Below, in pieces: positions 44,461-51,673 of a DNA stretch of 64,000 nucleotides (positions are counted from its first letter, which is position 1; every line of letters starts with the position of its first letter). The translations under genes were made by a program, and so were the position numbers. Under the pieces are notes generated by a model. It did not search any database. It had not been told where the DNA came from and saw only the letters and a program-made list of their open reading frames with translations. Origin of the DNA: Cohnella fermenti (GTDB lineage Bacteria; Bacillota; Bacilli; Paenibacillales; Paenibacillaceae); NCBI RefSeq assembly GCF_004801405.1, contig NZ_SSOB01000021.1, positions 81,692 through 145,691 of the forward strand, given 5' to 3'.

Positions 44461-45888
44461 GTGTCCATTCCTGCGCGTCACCCGAATTTGCTGCAATACT
44501 GGTCTATCCGCTACTTCCTGATGATCTCCGTCAGCATCGCCGTGATGTTGATCGCTTCGCTATATATCGTCTCGTATTCCGCAGATAACAAACAAATCCG
44601 CAGCTTGGCGGCCATGGCGCGCGACATCGCGGCTGCGGCTGAGGACAACGGCGGCATTCTGCCGGAGAACCCTCCTCTGCAGAATATGTTGGAAGCTATG
44701 GTCAAGCGGCACGAGCTGACCGGCAGACCGATTCTGTTTATTCTCGACCGCGACGGCGGCATTCGCCAGCAGCATCCATCCGATCCCCCGGACGGGATAA
44801 TGGAGTTCAAAGAGCGGCTGGCGGAGATTATGACAGGCTCGGCCCATGTCCTGGACTTCAAGCCGAAGGCGAACGGGCTGTCTTATCGGGCAGCCGTCGA
44901 GCCGATGTCGACCGGTTATGTCGTGTATCTCGAGCGGAAGCAGACTCAGCTCAAGAAGCTGTTTACCAGCTCCACCAGATTTATATTGTTAAGCATGTTC
45001 CTGCTGCTTGGCTGGGCCGTCGTCTACATGATGACGCAGAGGCTCGTCAAGCCGCTTCGGGAGGTGGCTGCGGCAGCCCAGCAGGTCGTGGCCGGCAGCT
45101 ACGACGTCAGCATCGACAAGCAATACCGGGAAGCCGAGATTTACGAACTGACGCATTCCTTTAACGAGATGGCTCGCCGGATGGCCCGTCTGGAATCGCT
45201 GCGCTCGCAGTTGCTGACGGGCATAACGAAGGAGCTGAGGACGCCGGTCGTCTCCATTCATCACATGATTCAAGCGGTGAGGAATCGCGAGGTTGGCGCA
45301 GAGGAGGCGCAGGCGTACCTGGAGGCTTCGTTCGAGGAGAGCAAACGGCTGCATCGTATGATCGAGGATTTGCTTGAGTTCAACCGCTTCGCCACAAGCA
45401 GCATCCCCGTCGCCCAGACAAGCTGCGAGCTGAAGGAATGGCTGGCGGACACGATCGATGGATGGAGAGCCGATCAGCCTAATCTCAAGCTGAGGGTAGA
45501 TCTGCATGTATCGCCCGATCGGAACAATTGGCGGATCTGGACCGACCCTGTACGTCTGGAACAAGTGCTGGTCAACTTGCTGAACAATGCTCGAGACGCC
45601 ATGCGGGGAAGCGGCACGGTCAAAGTGCTGCTCCGCTGCGAATCCCAGGCCATCCGCATTCAAGTCCAGGACGGCGGCAGCGGCATCGCTCCGGAGGAAC
45701 TGGACGCCGTGTTCGAGCCGTTCTATCGCGGCAAGAACAACACGACCGACCGCCGGGGACTGGGCATCGGCTTGCCGTCCGGCCGCTTGATCGCCCGGGC
45801 GCTGGGCGGGGATCTCGTCCTGTCGGACGGCACGCCCGGGCAGACGACGTTCACCCTGACGCTTCCCGCCAATCATCCGGCATCCTGA
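44461..45888 (+). CDS. Paralogous HAMP-domain kinase lacking the phosphoacceptor histidine
   Basis: 475 residues from GTG 44461, by analogy to the paralogue (both begin VS and share the following sequence). Same domain order as the first kinase: span about 18-38, external sensor, span about 175-198, HAMP, dimerisation helices and HATPase. The H-box reads GITKELRTPVVSI, where THELK is expected: codon AAG (Lys) replaces His. The ATP site looks intact (LLNNARDAM, DGGSGIAPEE, RGLGIGL). It may be a pseudokinase that modulates or heterodimerises with its neighbour. Its 3' end overlaps the convergent lipoprotein gene by 16 bases. Confidence 0.9.
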   Translation: MSIPARHPNLLQYWSIRYFLMISVSIAVMLIASLYIVSYSADNKQIRSLAAMARDIAAAAEDNGGILPENPPLQNMLEAMVKRHELTGRPILFILDRDGGIRQQHPSDPPDGIMEFKERLAEIMTGSAHVLDFKPKANGLSYRAAVEPMSTGYVVYLERKQTQLKKLFTSSTRFILLSMFLLLGWAVVYMMTQRLVKPLREVAAAAQQVVAGSYDVSIDKQYREAEIYELTHSFNEMARRMARLESLRSQLLTGITKELRTPVVSIHHMIQAVRNREVGAEEAQAYLEASFEESKRLHRMIEDLLEFNRFATSSIPVAQTSCELKEWLADTIDGWRADQPNLKLRVDLHVSPDRNNWRIWTDPVRLEQVLVNLLNNARDAMRGSGTVKVLLRCESQAIRIQVQDGGSGIAPEELDAVFEPFYRGKNNTTDRRGLGIGLPSGRLIARALGGDLVLSDGTPGQTTFTLTLPANHPAS

Positions 45889-46841
45889 GCGAGCGCGGCG
45901 GCGTTCCTCGGGATGCCGTATTTGCCCAGCAGCTCGGACACCTTCGATTCGTTGGTCTGCAGGTAAAGATTGACCCAATTCAGCAGTTGCACATGATCGG
46001 GCGATACGGCCACCGAGATCGGGTCGATCTGATCGTTCATGATGATGAGCTGAAGCTCGATCGAATGGGTCGGATTGCTCTCGACCATGCTCTTCAGTTG
46101 CAATTCATCATAGAATATCGCCGTAACGTCGCCCTTCAATACCGCCTCCAGCATGTCCTGCGCGGTCTGGAACGTCTTCAGCTCGGCATGGGGGAACAGC
46201 TCGCCCGCGAACCGCACATAGGAGGTTCCCGCCACCGCGCCGATCTGAATCGGCGTCCGGCCCTGGCGGATCGTGTCCAACAGGGAGCCGTCGGTCTTCC
46301 CCAGCCGGGCGGCCTTCAGCCGATTGACCAGCAGCCCTTGCCGAAGCGTCAGATACGGCTGCGAGAACAGCGTCTTCTTCGCGCGGGATAATGTGGCGCT
46401 CAGCTTGGAGACGGCAATGTCCGCTTCGCCGGAGGCGACTTGATCGACAACCTGGTCGAACGACTGCGCGGTGCGGACGAATTCGACGCCTACGCCGAAT
46501 TGCGCCGCCAGATCGGTCGCCAGCTCCACATCGCTGCCCGTCAGCACCCCATCCTCGTTCGTGTAGAAGAACGGTTCGCGATCCTGAGAATAGACAGCCA
46601 CGCGCAAGACGCCGCGATCGTAGATCTGCCTCATCTCCGGGGCGTATTGGGCCAGCTCCTCCGGAGCCACCGCCACCTTCTTCGGCGCATCGGCAGGGGC
46701 CTCGATTGCTTCCTCAGCCGAAGCCGAGGGGGGAAGCGATGCCGCGGCATCGTTCCCGGCAGCCGGACGTTCCGGTATCCCGCACGATGCCAATACCCAC
46801 AAGAGGACGAATACCGACATCGCTGCAGCGATTTTCCTCAT
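45873..46841 (-). CDS. Family-3 (amino-acid type) solute-binding lipoprotein
   Basis: 322 residues from ATG 46841 after AAGGAG. Lipobox VLASC (cysteine near 20), an Ala/Glu/Pro linker, then a polar-amino-acid-binding domain (about 75-300: GVLRVAVYSQDREPFFY, GSDVELATDLAAQFGV). It is translationally coupled (ATGA) to the DAACS-type symporter and no ABC permease or ATPase is nearby. A binding protein attached to a secondary carrier, or one presenting a ligand to the sensor kinases, are both possible. Confidence 0.88.
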   Translation of the reverse strand: MRKIAAAMSVFVLLWVLASCGIPERPAAGNDAAASLPPSASAEEAIEAPADAPKKVAVAPEELAQYAPEMRQIYDRGVLRVAVYSQDREPFFYTNEDGVLTGSDVELATDLAAQFGVGVEFVRTAQSFDQVVDQVASGEADIAVSKLSATLSRAKKTLFSQPYLTLRQGLLVNRLKAARLGKTDGSLLDTIRQGRTPIQIGAVAGTSYVRFAGELFPHAELKTFQTAQDMLEAVLKGDVTAIFYDELQLKSMVESNPTHSIELQLIIMNDQIDPISVAVSPDHVQLLNWVNLYLQTNESKVSELLGKYGIPRNAAALAQDAG

Positions 46842-48094
46842 GTTCCGGCTCCTTCCTTCTCGACGATAAGCATAGCGGCCGCACTGTTGATATGAATATT
46901 GGATACGGTGACGATCGGGTTGATCAAGGAATTGACGGCCATCAGCAAGATGACCCCGGTGCTGTAAGGCAATTGCAGCGGAATCGCCACGAGCGAGATC
47001 ATCGAGATCGCTACAATGCCCGGCGTGCCGGCCCCGGCAATCGCCGTCAATACCGAGCCGACCCAAATCACGATCAGCTCCTGGAGCCCGAGATGCACTT
47101 CGTACAATTGCGCGATAAATATGAGGCCCAAGGAGTAAATCATCACCATGCTGTACCGGCAGATCACGATGCCGAGCGGCACAACCAGATTGACGGAATC
47201 GGTATCGAGCTTAAACCGGTTGCGCAGCGCATCGAGCACCGAAGGCATGGTGGCGATGCTGTTCTGCGTTCCGAACGCGATCGTCAGCGATTCCTTCAGC
47301 CCTCTGAGCGATTCCGAGAAGGACAGCTTCGACTTGACGGAGATGAGAATTCCGCTCGCCGCCATCATCGCCAATGCGACGACATGGATCAGCCCGGTGA
47401 ACTTGAACATCGCCAGCATAAGCTCGACACCCGTTCCGGCAATCTGTCCCGCTATAATGAACAGAAGGCCGAACGGCAGGATGTACATCGACCAGGAGAT
47501 CACCTTCTGGAACATCTTGAACAACAGATCGACGATCGATAAGAATTGATGGTCGCCGGAGCGAGCCGAGAGAAATCCCAAGGCCGACCCCATCACCACG
47601 GAGAAGAACAAAATCTGCAAGCTGTTGCCTTGACCCAAGGCAATAAATATATTCTCGGGGATCAGATTAAAAATAAAATCCATCAGCCCGTTGCTGCCGC
47701 TGTCCGTGTCGCCGGCGCCAACGCCGGAGTAGCCTCCGGTCTCGTTGTCCAGCAAGATCGTGCCGAGCACCGCCTTGTTGCCCGCAGAGATGGACGCCCC
47801 CGGCTTGGCCAACAGGCCGACCGCAATTCCCAGGGCGCTGACCATAAACATGCTGCTTATAAACACCAGTATCATTCTCACTAGCAGGGAGGTGGAACCG
47901 TTCGACATAAACAGCCGCCCCACACTCGATACGATCGCGGTGACCATGATCGGAATTACGCACATTTTCAAGAATGACAAATATAAATTGCCGTAAGGCA
48001 CCAGCTTCAGGGACAACTCCGGCTCGTACAACCCAAGCCATATCCCCGCGGCAATACACCCCAATATCGTCCACACCGACTTCAGCCATCTCAT
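46838..48094 (-). CDS. DAACS-family (glutamate/dicarboxylate symporter-like) membrane protein with atypical motifs
   Basis: About 418 residues; ATG 48094 (9 bases after AGGTG) is preferred over GTG 48112. Eight or more membrane spans and the two re-entrant regions of the GltP/DctA fold can be traced. The usual substrate motifs are altered: the SSSATLP-like hairpin reads GTQNSIATMP, the NMDGT region reads VICRYSM, and the last helix has NIHINSAAAM where D, R/T and N ligands are expected. The protein may transport an unusual solute or act as a receptor. Coupled to the binding lipoprotein gene downstream. Confidence 0.82.
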   Translation of the reverse strand: MRWLKSVWTILGCIAAGIWLGLYEPELSLKLVPYGNLYLSFLKMCVIPIMVTAIVSSVGRLFMSNGSTSLLVRMILVFISSMFMVSALGIAVGLLAKPGASISAGNKAVLGTILLDNETGGYSGVGAGDTDSGSNGLMDFIFNLIPENIFIALGQGNSLQILFFSVVMGSALGFLSARSGDHQFLSIVDLLFKMFQKVISWSMYILPFGLLFIIAGQIAGTGVELMLAMFKFTGLIHVVALAMMAASGILISVKSKLSFSESLRGLKESLTIAFGTQNSIATMPSVLDALRNRFKLDTDSVNLVVPLGIVICRYSMVMIYSLGLIFIAQLYEVHLGLQELIVIWVGSVLTAIAGAGTPGIVAISMISLVAIPLQLPYSTGVILLMAVNSLINPIVTVSNIHINSAAAMLIVEKEGAGT

Positions 48095-48172
48095 TGAACG
48101 TTGCACCTGCACTTCGCGAATGGATAATGGGCGTAAATCCGACTGCAGCAGGATATAGCCACGCCAGCCGCA

Positions 48173-48203
48173 AGGAAAGAACCCCGATCCATCCGGGGTT
48201 CTT
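48173..48203 (-). terminator. Terminator of the second precursor gene
   Basis: A 10-bp stem (48177-48186 with 48194-48203, 7-base loop) lies 35 bases past the stop at 48238 and is followed on the minus strand by TCCTTG. The weak U-tract may allow some read-through into the symporter gene. Confidence 0.7.
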
Positions 48204-48237
48204 CCTCTCCGCCGCGAGCGGGCGGTAAAACAGACGA

Positions 48238-48432
48238 TTAATAGATTGCGTCGCCGGCCTTCTCGGCCGTGCCCGTCACCGCGTCAGCAGCGCCGTTCGC
48301 GCCGCTCTTCGCCTTGTCGGCCACGTCGTTCGCAGTCTTCTTGACCGCCTTGCCGATGCTCTTCAGAAGCCCGCCGCCTGCCACCGATTCCAGTTCGTTC
48401 TCGGACAATTGACCTTGTTTGTTGTCGCTCAT
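48238..48432 (-). CDS. Double-glycine precursor 2, short form from an internal start
   Basis: 64 residues from ATG 48432, 8 bases after GGAGGT. The leader (MSDNKQGQLSENELESVAGG) matches that of precursor 1 in length and sequence, supporting use of this start. Cleavage after Gly-Gly would release GLLKSIGKAV followed by a Lys/Ala/Asp-rich segment that can form an amphipathic helix, ending GDAIY. It lies entirely inside the longer frame. Probable substrate of the C39 peptidase exporter encoded upstream. Confidence 0.75.
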   Translation of the reverse strand: MSDNKQGQLSENELESVAGGGLLKSIGKAVKKTANDVADKAKSGANGAADAVTGTAEKAGDAIY

Positions 48433-48747
48433 TGAGAATACCTCCAGTTGTGTTTTATTTATCAATTCCCGTTGTATGAACCGGGAGAATGACCGTTCGG
48501 CCTGGGCAATCGTCTCCGAGGGATTCGTCTCGGGAGGAGCGAGAGACAACTGACAGCTTGTCCCGTCGACTACATAGACCATCAGGTCCAGCGGAGCTTC
48601 CGGATCCGATCCGTCCTCCGCGATCGGCCGGATGTCCCGAATGTCCCGGATATCCCGGAGCATCCGTTCCCGGAACGCCGCATCCCGGTTCGCCGCATCC
48701 GCCATTCGCCGGATGTCCTCCTCTGACGCATGCTGTGTCCGGCTCAT
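48238..48747 (-). CDS. Double-glycine precursor 2, long form with NHLP-like N-terminal domain
   Basis: 169 residues from ATG 48747, 6 bases after AAGGAGGG and 45 bases after the P2 -10. Residues 1-80 resemble the nitrile-hydratase-like leader peptide (NHLP) type: EEDIRRMADAANRDAAFRER, then a Val/Ile strand (LMVYVVDG) and a LSLAPPE end. A linker leads in frame, with no stop, into MSDNKQG, LSENELESVAGG and a 44-residue lysine/alanine-rich core. An internal ATG at 48432 with its own strong ribosome site could give a separate short precursor. No cysteine lies in the core; the only one is in the NHLP-like part. Confidence 0.7.
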   Translation of the reverse strand: MSRTQHASEEDIRRMADAANRDAAFRERMLRDIRDIRDIRPIAEDGSDPEAPLDLMVYVVDGTSCQLSLAPPETNPSETIAQAERSFSRFIQRELINKTQLEVFSMSDNKQGQLSENELESVAGGGLLKSIGKAVKKTANDVADKAKSGANGAADAVTGTAEKAGDAIY

Positions 48748-48791
48748 CGCTTGCCCTCCTTGCCGCTTGCCTCAATCTCTTCCACAACTTG

Positions 48792-48825
48792 AGTGTACTC
48801 GACAATGATGTCAACAAAATGTCGA
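48792..48825 (-). promoter_or_regulatory. Promoter P2 of the second precursor gene (TGACA-repeat class)
   Basis: On the minus strand TCGACA (48825-48820) and TTGACA (48814-48809) are 11 bp apart; the -10 TACACT starts at 48797, 28 bp after the first hexamer, and CAAG follows. It lies in the 109-base gap between the exporter gene and the precursor, so the precursor can be made in excess of the exporter. Confidence 0.8.
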
Positions 48826-48842
48826 AAACTCCTAATACAGGA

Positions 48843-48859
48843 TAAAATATGATATTTTA
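48843..48859. terminator. AT-rich palindrome at the end of the exporter operon
   Basis: Positions 48843-48859 are a perfect 8+1+8 inverted repeat of A and T around a central G, covering the TAA stop of the second ABC gene. It has no GC stem, so termination would be weak; it might equally bind protein. Confidence 0.35.
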
Positions 48860-51673
48860 CGATAGCTGCCGTTCCGCCAGCCCGCGGAACAGCCCATCCG
48901 GCTCCATTAATTCCTCGTATGTGCCAGACTGTACGACATGCCCCTTGTCGAATACGAAGATCCGGTCGGCGTTCCTGATTGTGCTGAGCCGATGCGCAAT
49001 GACGATGCGGGTGGCCTTCAACGCCTCCAGGCTTCTGCTGACAATCGCCTGCGTACGGTTGTCGAGGGCGCTGGTCGCCTCGTCGAACAGCAGAACCTTC
49101 GGCTTCCCGGCAATGGCCCTGGCAATCAGCATCCGCTGCCGCTGTCCTCCGGACAACGTGCTGCCGCCTTCGGCCACCATCGTATGCATGCCCATCGGCA
49201 TCTGCCGAATATCTTCGTCCAGCCCTGCCATCGCCGCAGCTTCCCAAGCCTCGTCAATCGTCAGCTTCGACGAACCGGCAATATTGGTGAAGATGTCGCC
49301 GCTCATGACTTTGCCGTTCTGCAGAACGACGCCGAACTGCCTGCGCACGGCGCGGATGTCCAACGTCTTCAGATCTTGTCCGTCCACCGCGATCGACCCG
49401 GATTCGGGGATGTCGAACCCCAGCAGCAGCCGCATCAGCGTCGACTTGCCGCAGCCCGAGGCGCCGACCAGCGCCACGAATTCGCCCGGGCGAACATGCA
49501 GGGACATATCCTGGAGAATAAGCGGCTGATCCTCCTTGTACCGGAACCGGACATGCTTGACCTCGATCTCCCCCGCGAGCTCGCCCGGATCGTCTCGGAC
49601 CTCCGCCGCTTCGGGAATCGTCTCGAGAATCGGCCGCGCCCGTTCGTACAGCGGTATGATCGTCAAACTTGATACGACGGCCGACGACATCGCGAGATTG
49701 GCGCCAAGGAATGTCGTGAAGGCGGCGAAGAATGCGATAAACCCGCCGGGACTTAATGTGCTGGAGCCTGTCGCCACCATGTAGAACAACACGATTGATG
49801 TCGCTGCGGGGAAGAAGACATTAAAGACGGCGTGCAGATTGATAAGTGTCCTTGCCCGGAAGTCCGTCTCCTTGATCTCCCCGAACTGCTTCGCCCAGAT
49901 GAAGAACGCCCGCTTCTCCGCAGCGGCCATCCGGAACTTGGCAATGCCGTTAATGAGCTGGAGAATCGTTCCGGCCAGCTTGCCTTCCAGTTGCAGCAGA
50001 ACGCGCTGCCGCTTCACCTGCACCGTCCCGAAGCCGACCGTGACCGCTGCGGCGACAGCGACCATCGCTGCGGCGACAAGCGCCATCTTCATGTCGTAAT
50101 AGAACAACAGGAAGAAGTTAAACGAGGAGAAGATGCCGCCGAATATCGCCGTGACCGCAACCCCGGAGAGCGACTGCCGAATGGCGTTGATGCTGCTCGC
50201 CCGCATGGACAAGTCGCCGGCGGAATAGTCGCGGAAGAAGGACACCGGCAAGCTGAGCAGCCGATCCCATACCGCCGCTTGAATGGAGCTGTCCAGCCTG
50301 CCTTCGAGCCGCAGCAGCGCCATCGATTGCGTCAGTTGGAACAGAAACAGCGAGACCGTGACCGCCAGCAGAATAAATCCCATCTGCAGCAGAAGCCCTC
50401 TGTCCGAAGCGGGAATAATCGTATCGAACAGCAGGCCGCTCGCAATCGGCATGAACATGCCCAGCACCCCGCCGACAAGCCCCATAAGCAGCAGCAAGCC
50501 GAGGTCGCGCTTGATCGACGGATGCCAACAGAACTTGGCGAGGTCCATCACCTTAAGCGGCTTGATCGGCAACGGACGATAGAGCATGTAGGCCGCGGGA
50601 GCGATCGTTCGGGCGATCTGCTCCGTTACCGCCTGCTCGGTTCCGGCCTCGGGATCGAGCAGAATATACGAGTTGGAGCTCTGCCGAATAAGCGCCACGG
50701 GCGATTGGGTTCCTTCCATGAAGCCAAGCAGAGATCCGTTGTCGTCCAGCCACCATCGGCCCTTCAGATCAACCTGGCGGGTGCGGAACCCGGAGTGCGC
50801 GGCGATCAGCGCCACGGGATCACGCGCACTGCGCAATTGATGCTCGGAGGGCGGCTTCACCTTGATTCCGACGGATTCGCCGAGCAGCTTGCAGGCCGCA
50901 TACAGCGCGCTTCCGCTCAGGCTCATGGAATCCGCCTCGGCCTGCGGACGGCTGCTGTCCGTCACCGCCGCCAACCGCTTCAGCGCCTGCTCCATAACCG
51001 CCCGATCGTGCTCCCGCTTCCGCTTGAGCTGCTGCCGTTCCGCTTCCCGTTCCGCCGCACGGTTCCGAACATAATGGAGATGAACGGTCCGATGGAAGTC
51101 GGTCAATTGCTCGTTCACCAGCCGGCCCGACAGCAATGGCGGCCGATCCGCCAGCTTCAGCGCCGCGGCCAAGCCCTGAACCCACAATTCGGCTTGGCCG
51201 GACAGGGCGGCTTGCAGCTTCGCGTTCTCGTTTGCTTCTCCGCCTGCGCCTGCGGTTGCGGTTGTGGCTTCGGCCGCAGCGAACAGCAGAGAGCGGTCCG
51301 CCCGCAGCAGCACCGTTCCCGCCGTTCCGACAACCAGATGGCCCGGGGCATCGCCGGCCGCCGCCGCATCCGCATCGGATGCGGGTGCAGTATCGGTTTC
51401 GGTATCGATATCCGCATCGGATTCGGATGCGGTATCGGCAGCCGAATGATAACCGAACACAAGGCGCCCCGCATTCAGGCCCAATAAGAACCGCCGCCCG
51501 CTGGCCGCCTCCCCCGCCCGCAGCGTAACGGCGAACACATCGACGTGCCCCGACCGGATATACCAGACGGAGCTCTCGTCCATTACGACCAGCGGCGCAT
51601 TGCCGCCGGCGTGGACGACTTCTCCGTGTTCCGCGAAGAATTGCTCCAGCACTGCATAATCCGACTGTGTCAT
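48857..51673 (-). CDS. NHLM-type ABC exporter, permease/ATPase protein without peptidase
   Basis: 938 residues from ATG 51673, overlapping the upstream stop (ATGA) with GAGGAG ahead. The N-terminal region (about 1-330) has a cyclic-nucleotide-binding-like beta-roll (VVMDESSVWYIRSGHVDVFAV) and degenerate peptidase-like segment; then six membrane spans (about 370-640) and an ATPase with Walker A GASGCGKST, signature STLSGGQRQR and Walker B KVLLFDEATSAL. The arrangement matches the second ABC component of NHLM bacteriocin systems. Residues about 130-165 are an Asp/Ala/Ser/Thr-rich insert from a simple DNA repeat. Confidence 0.9.
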   Translation of the reverse strand: MTQSDYAVLEQFFAEHGEVVHAGGNAPLVVMDESSVWYIRSGHVDVFAVTLRAGEAASGRRFLLGLNAGRLVFGYHSAADTASESDADIDTETDTAPASDADAAAAGDAPGHLVVGTAGTVLLRADRSLLFAAAEATTATAGAGGEANENAKLQAALSGQAELWVQGLAAALKLADRPPLLSGRLVNEQLTDFHRTVHLHYVRNRAAEREAERQQLKRKREHDRAVMEQALKRLAAVTDSSRPQAEADSMSLSGSALYAACKLLGESVGIKVKPPSEHQLRSARDPVALIAAHSGFRTRQVDLKGRWWLDDNGSLLGFMEGTQSPVALIRQSSNSYILLDPEAGTEQAVTEQIARTIAPAAYMLYRPLPIKPLKVMDLAKFCWHPSIKRDLGLLLLMGLVGGVLGMFMPIASGLLFDTIIPASDRGLLLQMGFILLAVTVSLFLFQLTQSMALLRLEGRLDSSIQAAVWDRLLSLPVSFFRDYSAGDLSMRASSINAIRQSLSGVAVTAIFGGIFSSFNFFLLFYYDMKMALVAAAMVAVAAAVTVGFGTVQVKRQRVLLQLEGKLAGTILQLINGIAKFRMAAAEKRAFFIWAKQFGEIKETDFRARTLINLHAVFNVFFPAATSIVLFYMVATGSSTLSPGGFIAFFAAFTTFLGANLAMSSAVVSSLTIIPLYERARPILETIPEAAEVRDDPGELAGEIEVKHVRFRYKEDQPLILQDMSLHVRPGEFVALVGASGCGKSTLMRLLLGFDIPESGSIAVDGQDLKTLDIRAVRRQFGVVLQNGKVMSGDIFTNIAGSSKLTIDEAWEAAAMAGLDEDIRQMPMGMHTMVAEGGSTLSGGQRQRMLIARAIAGKPKVLLFDEATSALDNRTQAIVSRSLEALKATRIVIAHRLSTIRNADRIFVFDKGHVVQSGTYEELMEPDGLFRGLAERQLS
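51361..51450. repeat. Hexamer-like simple repeat inside the second ABC gene
   Basis: Iterations of GCATCGGATTCG-like units encode the acidic ESDADIDTETD-type stretch. The unit keeps the frame, so length variation would change only the linker. Confidence 0.7.

Noticed and set aside
40106..48432. Lanthipeptide or sactipeptide precursors
   Set aside because: The predicted cores contain no cysteine and no LanM, LanB/C, YcaO or radical-SAM gene is in the window.
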